Translations under genes and position numbers: made by a program
From: HOT-345 sp963531535
Lineage (GTDB): Bacteria; Patescibacteriota; Gracilibacteria; Absconditabacterales; Absconditicoccaceae
Reading direction: 5' to 3'
DNA: 22,214 nucleotides
Assembly (NCBI GenBank): GCA_963531535.1
Contig: CAUSGX010000015.1
Location: forward strand, 1-22,214
The notes under the pieces: generated by a model
Database searches by the model: none
Seen by the model: the letters and a program-made list of their open reading frames with translations, nothing else
Told to the model about the DNA's origin: nothing
Shown here: positions 9,594 through 16,576 of the stretch, one piece after another
Position numbering within the stretch: the first letter of the stretch is position 1
How the letters are laid out: every line of letters begins with the position of its first letter

Positions 9594-10862
9594 ATGGAAA
9601 ATGCAGCACAAAGGGTTTTTGACTTGATTTCTCAGGAAGAGAGGAGACAGCAAGAAGGAATTGAGCTTATTGCGAGTGAAAACTATCAGTCAAAAGAGGT
9701 TTTGCAAGTTCAATCCTCTGTTTTTGCGAATAAGTATGCAGAGGGTTTTCCGTGAAGAAGGTACTACTGAGGGCAGGAAAATACAGATCAGCTCGAGCAG
9801 TTAGCGATTGATAGAGCAAAAGCGATTTTCAGAGCAGATCACGCAAATGTTCAGCCGCTCTCTGGAGCTGCTGCGAATCTTTGTTTCTATAGTGCGGTAA
9901 TGGAGCCATGAGATCATATCTTAGGGATGGATATGAAGTATGGGGGGCATTTGACACATGGAGCTCCTGTTACTTTTATTTCAAAGGTATTTAACTTCCA
10001 TGGGTATCAGACTTTAGCTGATGGGGGTATTGATTTTGATCAGATCCGTTCTCTCGCTCATGAATTTCATCCCAAGGTGATTCTAGCATGATTTAGTGCT
10101 TATCCAAGGGAGCTCGATTATGAGAGATTTGTTGAGATTGCAAATGAGGTATGAGCTATCGCTTATGCTGATATGTCTCATATTGCTGGCTTTATCGCAG
10201 CTGGACTTTTGAAAAATCCATTGGATTATGGATTTCATGCGATGATGACTACTACTCATAAATCACTTCGTGGTCCGAGATGAGCTCTTATCTTGAGTAA
10301 GGGAACGGTTTGAAATCCATTAAAAAAGCCTGAATTTAGCATTGAGAATATTCCGACATTGATTGATCGTGCAGTTTTCCCTGGAATGCAGTGAGGTCCT
10401 CATATGAATACTATCGCTGCGATCGCAGTCGCACTTTGAGAGGTTCAGACTTCTGATTTTTCTCATTATGCACAGCAGACGCTCAAAAATGCTAAAGCTA
10501 TGGCTGATGAATTCCTTGCATTAGGATATGATCTTGTGACAGGAGGAACGGATAATCATATGATGCTTCTAGATTTCTCAAAGGAGGAATTTGATGGAGG
10601 AGAAGTAGAAAAAGTGCTTGATAAGGTTGGAATTTCTGTTTCAAAGTCGCTTGTTCCAAATGATCTCCGTCCAGCTTTTGCTCCGTCTGGTCTGAGAATT
10701 GGGATGCCAGCGATGACGACCAGAGGTATGAGTGAGTCTGATGCTAGGACAGTTGCTCAGTTGATTGATCGTGCAATCAATCAGAGGAATAACAGCGCTG
10801 AGCTGGCAGTTTTGAGAGAGGAGGTGAGAACTTTTGCTCAGAGGTTTCCTTTGCCAGGGTAG
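9594..10862 (+). CDS. glyA: Serine hydroxymethyltransferase
   Basis: 422 residues, the usual bacterial length, stop TAG. A PLP enzyme that converts serine and tetrahydrofolate to glycine and 5,10-methylene-tetrahydrofolate. Visible family blocks: LIASENYQS near residue 25, the PGRRYYGGQ substrate loop in which two of the Gly are TGA codons, the DMSHIAG Asp/His pair that contacts PLP, and TTTHKSLRGPRG with the Schiff-base Lys at residue 223 (codon 10260-10262). About ten TGA codons are needed to keep the frame, most at glycines conserved in the family. Start ATG at 9594 gives MENAAQRVFD; a TTG 14 codons upstream adds residues not expected for the family. Glycine supply may matter in a cell that spends glycine on UGA codons (inference). 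Confidence 0.97.
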
Positions 10863-10909
10863 TCGAGTGTGTATTGATTATTTTAAGTTAGTGTTTATCT
10901 TTTGTATAG

Positions 10910-10937
10910 AAAAAATCCCCAATCGAGGGGATTTTTT
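10910..10937. terminator. Bidirectional terminator between glyA and the minus-strand genes
   Basis: AAAAAATCCCC, loop aatcga, GGGGATTTTTT: a perfect 11-bp stem with T runs for both strands, placed between convergent genes. Confidence 0.9.
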
Positions 10938-10955
10938 CAGATTTTTAGAGCTTTT

Positions 10956-11414
10956 TTAGTTCTTTTCTTCAAAGTCAAAGTGTTCTTCTTTTTCATTGAA
11001 GCTAAGTTGGTAGGTTTTGTAAGCTTCTACCTCAATTTCTAGCTCAGTTGGTTCATAAGTAGTGTTTACGCTCTGATAAACGAGACTTGCTCTTGTTTTC
11101 TGGTACCCAACAGTTATCGTATGAGCTCCTGGTGTAAGGTAAAATCCAGTTTTAGTTCCCTCAGAGAACATCATCACCATATTTCTCGCTTCTCCATCTA
11201 CTGAGTATACTCCCAATGAACCACTTCCAAGTGCTCAGATTTTATTTTTGATATATACCTTGGCAGCATTGGGATTTTGTTCAAGCCAAGCTTGTACTTT
11301 CTTCTTGTTTTTGCTTGCTAGCCAGAGAGAATATCCTCCAAACGCGATCATCAACCCCACAGCATAAAACGCTACAGCAGGAATTTGCATTCCAAAAAGT
11401 TCTACTCCATTCAT
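10956..11414 (-). CDS. Membrane-anchored small protein of unknown function
   Basis: 152 residues, start ATG at 11414, stop TAA. One hydrophobic helix near the N-terminus (IPAVAFYAVGLMIAFGGYSLW, residues ~11-31), a Lys-rich stop-transfer stretch, then a globular part predicted to be mostly beta (TGFYLTPGAHTITVGYQKTR and onward) and an acidic tail. The LTPGAHTITV stretch resembles the short beta-sandwich modules seen in PEGA-like or DUF2846-like envelope proteins, a weak resemblance. One TGA codon (Gly near residue 63) links the N- and C-terminal parts. It follows the next gene by 30 bases, so they are probably one operon. Confidence 0.7.
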
Positions 11415-11444
11415 TATGTTAAATATAAGAATTAAAAACCAGAA

Positions 11445-11894
11445 TTATTTCTTTTTTGTCTCAAGTTTTACTGCCTTTTGCTTTGAGCCAGTGATTCCTA
11501 GATCATCGCGAAGCTGGTCAAACTGATTTGCTCCTAGAAGCGTGCAACAGATTTTAAGTTCGCTTCCGTCTCCAGTTCCAATCAAGAGGTATCTTTCAGT
11601 ATTATCGTTTTCTGTGTGTACATATGAACCAAAGCTTGTTTTCTCAAGGTCAAAGACTTGTTCTTCTTTACCCTGTTTGATCCTCACCTCTTTCTCAGTA
11701 AGAGTGACCGTGATCTTGTCTCAGGAGATCATCCATGCATAGAGAATAAACAGCACGGCAGCAATCACTATCGGCTTGGTTAACCCATCCATAAATCTTG
11801 TGAGAATTAGCCCGATGAACGCAGCGGCTCCAGCCCCGATCGCAATATCGGTGATAAACTTGACTTTAGAGGTCTTATAGACTTTTTCCATCAT
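11445..11894 (-). CDS. Two-helix membrane protein with possible PH-like domain
   Basis: 149 residues from the ATG at 11894 (a second ATG follows directly). Two hydrophobic helices, residues ~17-33 (IAIGAGAAAFIGLILT) and ~40-58 (PIVIAAVLFILYAWMIS), then an in-frame TGA (Gly) and a ~85-residue soluble part (DKITVTLTEKEVRIKQGKEE onward) with alternating hydrophobic beta strands that resembles small bacterial PH-like domains; this assignment is tentative. The first of two co-directional genes, with a promoter at 11926-11953. Confidence 0.7.
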
Positions 11895-11925
11895 TTGTGA
11901 TTAAAAACTAAAGGAAACTGTCTCG

Positions 11926-11953
11926 TATATATATATTACTTTTATAAAGTCAA
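11926..11953 (-). promoter_or_regulatory. Promoter of the two-gene membrane protein operon
   Basis: Minus strand TTGACT (11948-11953), 16-base spacer, TATATA (11926-11931), followed by a leader of ~25 bases. Confidence 0.6.
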
Positions 11954-11988
11954 ATCAAAATGTAGCTCCGATTTCTTTTTGTTTATAT

Positions 11989-12468
11989 TTACCGATAGGA
12001 TAGAAGGACAGAGGGAGGGAAAACACCAGAAAAATCTGAATAAAATCTTTTTCCCCTCACAACCAAAAAAGCTAGAAGGATAACCTCTAGCTTTTTACTA
12101 TTGCCTCAACTTTTTTCTGGAGGCTTGTGTGCACATCTCCAGAGGAGTGCCAGCATTACGAGTCCCAGAACTACTCCTACGAGGAGCGATACCGCCATAT
12201 TACGGGCAAAGAGAATCATAGTGATGGCCATGCCTACATACAGGGAGATAAATCTATCCTGTTGCTTCTCCTTGAGGGTCTTTGGTAAAATACTCATAAA
12301 AGCAAAGACCATCGTAGCAGAACATACTACAGATACCATGAGAAGCCCTACGGTCCTGGGATTTTCTGTAGGACCTGTGAGACTGTAAAGGATGGGTAAT
12401 GCAACCGAAGGTAACACAAAGCAAAAAATAAAATTTGCAATGAGTATTATTAAGAATTCTTTTTTCAT
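11989..12468 (-). CDS. Four-helix membrane protein, array copy 1 (120-aa core)
   Basis: ATG at 12468. The 120-residue core homologous to copies 2 and 4 ends ...HKPPEKS at an in-frame TGA (12106-12108). Read as Gly, the frame continues 39 codons through the terminator hairpin to TAA at 11989-11991; the terminator would then precede the stop. The core has four hydrophobic helices: ~6-27 (LIILIANFIFCFVLPSVALP), ~38-58, ~76-92 and ~95-112. It shares the MKKE start, CFVLPxVAxPILY and the VGVxLG block with copy 2. The core holds no internal TGA. Family not recognised; small repeated membrane proteins of this kind could be immunity, holin-like or envelope proteins, and nothing decides between these. 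Own promoter at 12502-12529. Confidence 0.6.
12065..12096 (-). terminator. AGCTAG-type terminator, copy 1
   Basis: AAAAAGCTAGA (minus strand) pairs with TCTAGCTTTTTT across ggttatcct. The same palindromic core recurs after copies 2, 3 and 4. Confidence 0.75.
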
Positions 12469-12501
12469 AGGACATTTATTTTTATTTGTTTACTGAGGTA
12501 G

Positions 12502-12529
12502 ATAATACTGTTTTTATAAAGAATGTCAA
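12502..12529 (-). promoter_or_regulatory. Promoter of array copy 1
   Basis: Minus strand TTGACA (12524-12529), 16-base spacer, TATTAT (12502-12507). It is followed by an A-rich leader of about 30 bases without a clear Shine-Dalgarno. Confidence 0.7.
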
Positions 12530-12644
12530 GAGTTTTAGAAGTCTGACTCTCAGAGCCTATTAGTTTTGAGTCAGGAGGTAATTATTGGCTCCCTGAGAAA
12601 ACTTGCTCATCCGGTAAATATATTTCTCTCTATCTATTCCTCCT

Positions 12645-13055
12645 CTAAAAAAGAAAAGCTAGAAGAGAGACTTCTAGCTTTTTACTGTTATCTCAGGATT
12701 TCTCCGGAGTTTTGCATGTCTGCCACACGAGGAGTGACTCCGTTAGGATTCCTAGAGCTACCCCTACGAGGATAGATCTCACTAAGTCCCCGATGACGAG
12801 GAATAGTGTCGCTGTGATACCCATATATAGGTACATAAAGAGTGGTCGCTTTGTCTTACTGAGGGAATCCTGCGTGAGACTCACAAAAACAGCGACCAAA
12901 CATGAATAGCATGCCACTATTACTAGTGATAGAGCTATAAATGTGGTAGATCCCTCTGGACCTCTAAGGCCATAGAGGATAGGCATTGCAACTGCCGGTA
13001 GCACAAAGCACAAAACGAAGTTTACAATGACTTGTGTTAAGACTTCTTTTTTCAT
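12645..13055 (-). CDS. Four-helix membrane protein, array copy 2 (120-aa core)
   Basis: ATG at 13055. The 120-residue core ends ...KTPEKS at a TGA (12693-12695), the position where copy 1 also has TGA. If that TGA is Gly the frame runs 16 more codons, through the terminator stem, to TAG at 12645-12647. Four hydrophobic segments; strong similarity to copy 1 at both ends (MKKE, NFxxCFVLPxVAxPILY, SxLVGVxLG, PEKS) with a more variable middle. No internal TGA among about seven Gly codons. Own promoter (13088-13115) and terminator. Function unknown. Confidence 0.6.
12654..12683 (-). terminator. AGCTAG-type terminator, copy 2
   Basis: AAAAAGCTAGAAG pairs with CTTCTAGCTTTT across a 5-base loop, followed by CTTTTTT on the minus strand. 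Confidence 0.8.
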
Positions 13056-13087
13056 AAAAACTAATTTTTGTTGATTACTGAATTAGA

Positions 13088-13115
13088 ATAATAATGTTTT
13101 TATATAAAATGTCAA
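13088..13115 (-). promoter_or_regulatory. Promoter of array copy 2
   Basis: Minus strand TTGACA (13110-13115), 16-base spacer, TATTAT (13088-13093). Confidence 0.7.
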
Positions 13116-13237
13116 GGATTTTTATTCCTTAAAGTTTAATTTTTTATTTCTTGCTTCTATAAATAGATTCTCCAGCCTCCGGAGAGCCTCTACTTGGCTG
13201 ATAGACACATACTCTCATCCATTCTTTCTTCTAAAAT

Positions 13238-13268
13238 AAAAAAAGCTAGAAAAGAAACTTCTAGCTTT
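13238..13268 (-). terminator. AGCTAG-type terminator, copy 3
   Basis: AAAGCTAGAA pairs with TTCTAGCTTT around a short loop, with a T run on the minus strand. It stands after the broken copy. Confidence 0.7.
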
Positions 13269-13278
13269 CCTTGTTTCC

Positions 13279-13645
13279 TCAGGATTTCTCTGGAGGCAGC
13301 TCATAAAAACATATATCCCTATCATGCTGCCTCCTAGAAAAATACCTGTCCCCATTCCTTCATCATTCATCACAGACCTGTATAGGCGATCTACAGATTA
13401 GGTAGAGCAAAATACACCGGATGTCAAGGGAATTAATCAGACTCATCGGCATACCTCTTCAGGAGATTGCTGGTAATCGCAAAAAGCATTGCAGCAGCTG
13501 AGAGTGTTAAAGCGATAAGCACCCAAAACACAGTGCCCAAAGGTTTAATTCCTAGTTGCACCACTGATAGTACTGTGACCGATGGCATAGCCATAGCGAG
13601 CGAAAAAGACCCCAAAACGAGCTTTTTCGTGGAGATTTTTTTCAT
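13279..13645 (-). pseudogene. Four-helix membrane protein, array copy 3, broken
   Basis: The span from ATG at 13645 to the homologous end at 13279 is about 367 bases, the length of an intact copy, but the frame is broken. The first part is a 70-residue open frame (MKKISTKKLVLGSFSLAMAM start, ending RYADESD with TAA at 13433-13435) matching the N-terminal half of copy 4 (FWVLIALTLSAAAML against FWLMLIVGPMIMIGL). The last ~120 bases still match the C-terminal half of copy 4 (GTGIFLGGSM against ATGIFLGGSM; 26 of 27 bases identical around 13347-13373) but carry a 4-base deletion before the CTGCC of the end. The final Pro-Glu-Lys-Ser-TGA is still readable. The promoter at 13678-13705 and the terminator remain, so the 70-residue product may be made. 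Confidence 0.6.
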
Positions 13646-13677
13646 AACAACTTATTTTATTGGTTTATGAGTTTCCT

Positions 13678-13705
13678 ATGATAGTTTTCCCGCCTTGAAT
13701 GTCAA
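13678..13705 (-). promoter_or_regulatory. Promoter of array copy 3
   Basis: Minus strand TTGACA (13700-13705), 16-base spacer, TATCAT (13678-13683). Confidence 0.65.
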
Positions 13706-13777
13706 GCGATTTATATTTTCGAGTTTTCCTTTCTTTAATGAGGGATCTCCTGCTTGTGCTTTCCTCTCTAGAAACTG

Positions 13778-13810
13778 AAAAAAGCTAGAAGATGGACTTC
13801 CAGCTTTCTT
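13778..13810 (-). terminator. AGCTAG-type terminator, copy 4
   Basis: AAAGCTGGAAG pairs with CTTCTAGCTTTTTT (one G-U), minus strand. The same hairpin family as copies 1-3. Confidence 0.75.
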
Positions 13811-13812
13811 TT

Positions 13813-14178
13813 CTATCAGATATTTTCTGAAGGCAGTTCACAAAAACAAACAAAAATCACCGCCATACTGCCTCCTAGAAAAATACCTGTCGCTATGGAT
13901 TTCCATAGATCTTCTGCCTGAAAGGCTATGATATTAAGCATAAATAGATACCCCATAGCAAATAAGATTTTGTGAGGAATACTCAAACGCTTTGGTAAGA
14001 GCTTTATGAATAGGACGAGAAGACCTATCATAATCATTGGTCCCACGATCAGCATCAGCCAAAACAAAGGATCTTCGATGCGAACTTCTAATCCGAGAAC
14101 CACCGGAATTAGAGCCGATGGAATAAGGAAGCATGTTAAAAAGCTCAATATAACTCTGCTTAAAATTTTTCTTTTCAT
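13813..14178 (-). CDS. Four-helix membrane protein, array copy 4
   Basis: 121 residues, ATG at 14178. The core ends ...ELPSENI at TGA (13816-13818), here followed directly by TAG (13813-13815), so the protein ends properly under either reading. Four hydrophobic helices (~8-28 with CFLIPSALIPVVL, ~37-60 LFWLMLIVGPMIMIGLLVLF, ~72-86, ~95-112 GIFLGGSMAVIFVCF). It is more diverged from copies 1 and 2 but keeps the MKxxxL...CFxxPS start and the GxxLG block. No internal TGA. Own promoter and terminator. Function unknown. Confidence 0.65.
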
Positions 14179-14210
14179 ACTTTTATTATTTTTATTTATT
14201 TACGGGATGG

Positions 14211-14238
14211 ATAATATATTTTTTCTATAGAATGTCAA
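14211..14238 (-). promoter_or_regulatory. Promoter of array copy 4
   Basis: Minus strand TTGACA (14233-14238), 16-base spacer, TATTAT (14211-14216). Confidence 0.7.
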
Positions 14239-14242
14239 GTGG

Positions 14243-14366
14243 AAAAGAAAAATCCCTTGGGAAAACCAAAGGATTATATGCGAGTAATTTTACTATTGGG
14301 CATACTCATATCCCTTTCCACATCACAAGTTGTGGAATACTTTATCAATGAGATTTATTCCTTATT
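14243..14366 (-). repeat. Cassette A downstream flank (direct repeat, copy 1)
   Basis: About 124 bases, nearly identical to 14815-14938 (about six to eight differences). It contains the terminator and a small palindrome CACAAGTTGTG. Confidence 0.9.
14246..14276 (-). terminator. Terminator of cassette A
   Basis: AATCCTTTGG pairs with CCAAGGGATT (one G-U) across TTTTC, followed by TTTTCTTTTC on the minus strand. A TAA directly abuts the stem. Confidence 0.8.
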
Positions 14367-14636
14367 TAGAATGATGTCTCTGATTTTTGCTAGTTCTTCG
14401 AGACATTCCTGTCTGAGTAACGCCTCAAGTTCTGAGGAGCCTTCATTATGCATATCTTCTATTTTACCAAGAAAGGCTAGAAGATTAACATTATGACTGA
14501 CTAAGAGGTCCTTTTCCTCCTTAGTAACTTCGGATAGTTTCTCTTCTGCTGTTTTACTATTATAGATAAAAGCAAACAGTTTATGAAGGATATTTAGTTT
14601 TATTTCTAAGATATCCGTATCTTCTCTTTGTTTCAT
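14355..14636 (-). CDS. Small soluble helical protein, cassette A
   Basis: 93 residues. ATG at 14636 is chosen because it aligns with the start of the cassette B protein (MKQ in both) and follows the same conserved leader; an upstream TTG at 14723 would read through that leader, which has stops in cassette B. Predicted all-helical and charged, with no membrane segment or signal. The C-terminal half is similar to cassette B: LLAFLGKIEDMHNEGS against ILSFLVKVEDMHMEPT, and ECLEELAKIRDIILNKE against ECFEELERIREIFRNKE. It ends at TAA (14355-14357); after that stop the same frame stays open to another TAA at 14274-14276 beside the terminator. Family not recognised. Confidence 0.65.
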   Translation of the reverse strand: MKQREDTDILEIKLNILHKLFAFIYNSKTAEEKLSEVTKEEKDLLVSHNVNLLAFLGKIEDMHNEGSSELEALLRQECLEELAKIRDIILNKE

Positions 14637-14776
14637 AAAATAAAGATTTAAGTTAAGCAATGATTTTTCTTCTTTTGTCTTGTGATCACAAATGGAAGCA
14701 AAAGACGTATATGTAGATACCAAAGATCAATACTAAGGTAGGTTTTTTTAACTATAGTTGTTAACGATCTCATTGA
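14632..14776 (-). repeat. Cassette A leader (direct repeat, copy 1)
   Basis: About 145 bases of 5' leader between promoter and ATG, clearly homologous to 15219-15368. Shared blocks include CTTTATTTTATG at the start codon, CACAAGACAAAAG, and GTTAACAACTATG-like sequence at the 5' end. Confidence 0.85.
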
Positions 14777-14783
14777 TATAGTG

Positions 14784-14811
14784 ATCATACTTATTTATAT
14801 TAAAAAGTCAA
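14784..14811 (-). promoter_or_regulatory. Promoter of cassette A
   Basis: Minus strand TTGACT (14806-14811), 16-base spacer, TATGAT (14784-14789); the leader is about 140 bases. Confidence 0.65.
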
Positions 14812-14814
14812 GAG

Positions 14815-14938
14815 AAAAGAAAAATCCCTTGGGAAAACCAAAGGATTATATACGAGTAATTTTATTATTGGGCATACTCATATCCCTTTCCACATCACAA
14901 GTTGTGGAGTACTTTGTCAATGAGGTTCATTCCTTATT
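14815..14938 (-). repeat. Cassette B downstream flank (direct repeat, copy 2)
   Basis: Partner of 14243-14366, with terminator and palindrome conserved. Confidence 0.9.
14818..14848 (-). terminator. Terminator of cassette B
   Basis: Same stem as cassette A: AATCCTTTGG with CCAAGGGATT, then TTTTTCTTTTC on the minus strand. Confidence 0.8.
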
Positions 14939-15223
14939 CCGGAAGATCTCTCTAATCCTTTCAAGTTCCTCAAAACATTCATCTTGGAGCTGTGCCCTCT
15001 TTTCTGGAGTTGGCTCCATATGCATATCTTCTACTTTAACTAAAAAAGATAGGATATCAATACCATAACTACCTAGGAAGTCTCGTTCCCTCTTAGTAAT
15101 TTGTATAGAGGCTTTCTCTAAGCTCTGAGAGACACGGCGTGACTTATCAAGCGTGAAAGAAAAGAGATCATGAAAGAAGTTCGGTCTCATATTCCAGATA
15201 GATGTAATTTCTCCCTGTTTCAT
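14846..15223 (-). CDS. Small soluble helical protein, cassette B
   Basis: ATG at 15223. The part homologous to the cassette A protein is 98 residues and ends ...RNKE at TGA (14927-14929), exactly where cassette A has TAA. With TGA as Gly the protein gains 27 residues (GTSLTKYSTTCDVERDM onward) and ends at TAA 14846-14848 next to the terminator, total 125. It is helical and charged, with no membrane segment. Its similarity to the cassette A protein is confined mostly to the second half, while the flanking DNA is far better conserved. No internal TGA before the end. Function unknown; both genes lie beside the membrane-protein array and share its promoter style. Confidence 0.6.
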
Positions 15224-15368
15224 AAAATAAAGATTTAATTAAGTTGGTGATGATTTTTCCCTCTTTTGTCTTGTGAACACAAATGGAGGCAAAAGACATA
15301 TATGTAGGCACCTTAGCTCAATATGCTAAGGTAGGATTTTTAAACATAGTTGTTAACGATCTCATTGA
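15219..15368 (-). repeat. Cassette B leader (direct repeat, copy 2)
   Basis: Partner of 14632-14776. This copy forms a perfect hairpin CCTTAGC...GCTAAGG (15310-15334 region) that is weaker in copy 1. Confidence 0.8.
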
Positions 15369-15375
15369 CTTGCCT

Positions 15376-15403
15376 ATTATATTTATTTACGGTAGAATGT
15401 CAA
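15376..15403 (-). promoter_or_regulatory. Promoter of cassette B
   Basis: Minus strand TTGACA (15398-15403), 16-base spacer, TATAAT (15376-15381): full consensus at both boxes. Confidence 0.8.
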
Positions 15404-15501
15404 GGGGAGGATCCGGTAGAAATATTAACTAAGTAGGAAGGGGAAAAGAAAAGGAAAGAAAAATACTGAAATCAGACTTCTTTCGTACTAATCTTTTCTG
15501 C

Positions 15502-15529
15502 TTGAAAAGCTTTAGACTATTCATATACT
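15502..15529 (+). promoter_or_regulatory. Promoter of the holA operon
   Basis: TTGAAA (15502-15507), 16-base spacer, TATACT (15524-15529). An AGGGAG at 15548-15553 may serve as ribosome binding site four bases before the ATG. Confidence 0.6.
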
Positions 15530-15557
15530 AGAGCTTGTTTTATCTCTAGGGAGTCGT

Positions 15558-16553
15558 ATGCTCAATTCAGCTTTCTTATTTTGTTGAGAAAATACCTATA
15601 CGCTCAATAAGGAACTCGAAAAACGAAAAATCTGATTTCAGGAGAAATATTGAGCAGATACGCTTTTTGAGTTTACCTCACAAAACTGGGATTTATGAGA
15701 GATTAAGCAACTACTTTATGCTGGAAGTCTTTTTGTGAGCAAAAAAATGGTAGTTCTCTATGGCGTTCCTAGGGATACTTATGAAAATAATTCGCTTATG
15801 ACTGATAAAATTGATAAATTTCTTGAGGATTTTCAGCAAAATATGAGCCTGTTAACCAGTGATACGATTCTGATTTTAGTCTCTTATAAGCCAGATAAGA
15901 GGACAAAAGCTTTTAAGTGGTTTAGTGAACAGCTTCAACTCAAGGAATTTGCTCCTTATAAGGAGGCTCAGTTAAAGGGATTTATTAGAGAGCAGTTGAT
16001 TGGATTTCAGATTGGAGAACCTGAGGTGGATATGCTTTTGCTCAAGGTGTGAAATGATATGTATCGTCTAGAGAATGAGATTGAAAAATTAAAAATCTGA
16101 TTACAGACGAGGTGAGAGATTCAGGTTTCTATTGATGCTATTCATCAGTATTGTTTTTGATTGGTTGAATGAGATGCATTTGAAATTTTTGATCATTTGT
16201 GGAGTGATCCTAGGCTTGCTGTCAAGAGTCTAGAAAAAATGCAGGAAGATGGTAAATCTTGGAATGAAGTTTCAGGGCTTTTGACTTGGGGACTCAAGAT
16301 TTATTTAACGATTTTGGATTTGTATGGGCAGGGGATTGTTTCGGCGAAAGAGATTATTGCTCAGACAAAGTTGCATCCTTTTGTTGTTAATAAAAATCTG
16401 AAATATATTACGCAGCTTCAGAAAAATCAGGGGTTTTTAGTTAGTTTTTTTCAACTGTTGATTGATCTTGAATATGCGATCAAGACAGGTAAAATGGCTG
16501 AGCAATATTTTTGGTTGCGTACCAAGCAAGAGATATTAAAAATCTGAGCTTAA
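15558..16553 (+). CDS. holA: DNA polymerase III delta subunit (clamp loader)
   Basis: 331 residues, ATG at 15558, stop TAA. HolA is the wrench subunit of the clamp loader that opens the beta sliding clamp. The N-terminus fits the family: FLFCGENTYTLNKEL (Gly = TGA), then the LLYAGSLFVSKKMVVLYGV block that matches the conserved (T/S)LFxxKK-VV(L/I) stretch, an AAA+-like fold without Walker motifs, MYRLENEIEKLKI (the conserved E-x-EKL segment) and a helical C-terminal domain. TGA Gly codons are frequent in the first 60 residues (CGEN, KIGF, YGAD, LGEI). The overall order and length match bacterial HolA; sequence divergence is high. First gene of a three-gene operon. Confidence 0.85.
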
Positions 16554-16576
16554 TTTTTACTTTTCACTGCTAGAAG

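Noticed and set aside
12254..12475. 73-codon minus-strand frame starting seven bases before copy 1
   Set aside because: A shadow in another frame of array copy 1; it shows no similarity to anything and lacks counterparts in the other copies.
13394..13427. TTGACA-like box in the middle of broken copy 3
   Set aside because: The matching -10 (CTACCT) is poor, and the span equals an intact gene, so the box is probably chance within a decayed coding region.
14637..14723. Leader-encoded N-terminal extension of the cassette A protein from a TTG
   Set aside because: The same region in cassette B has in-frame stops, and both proteins align from the MKQ start.
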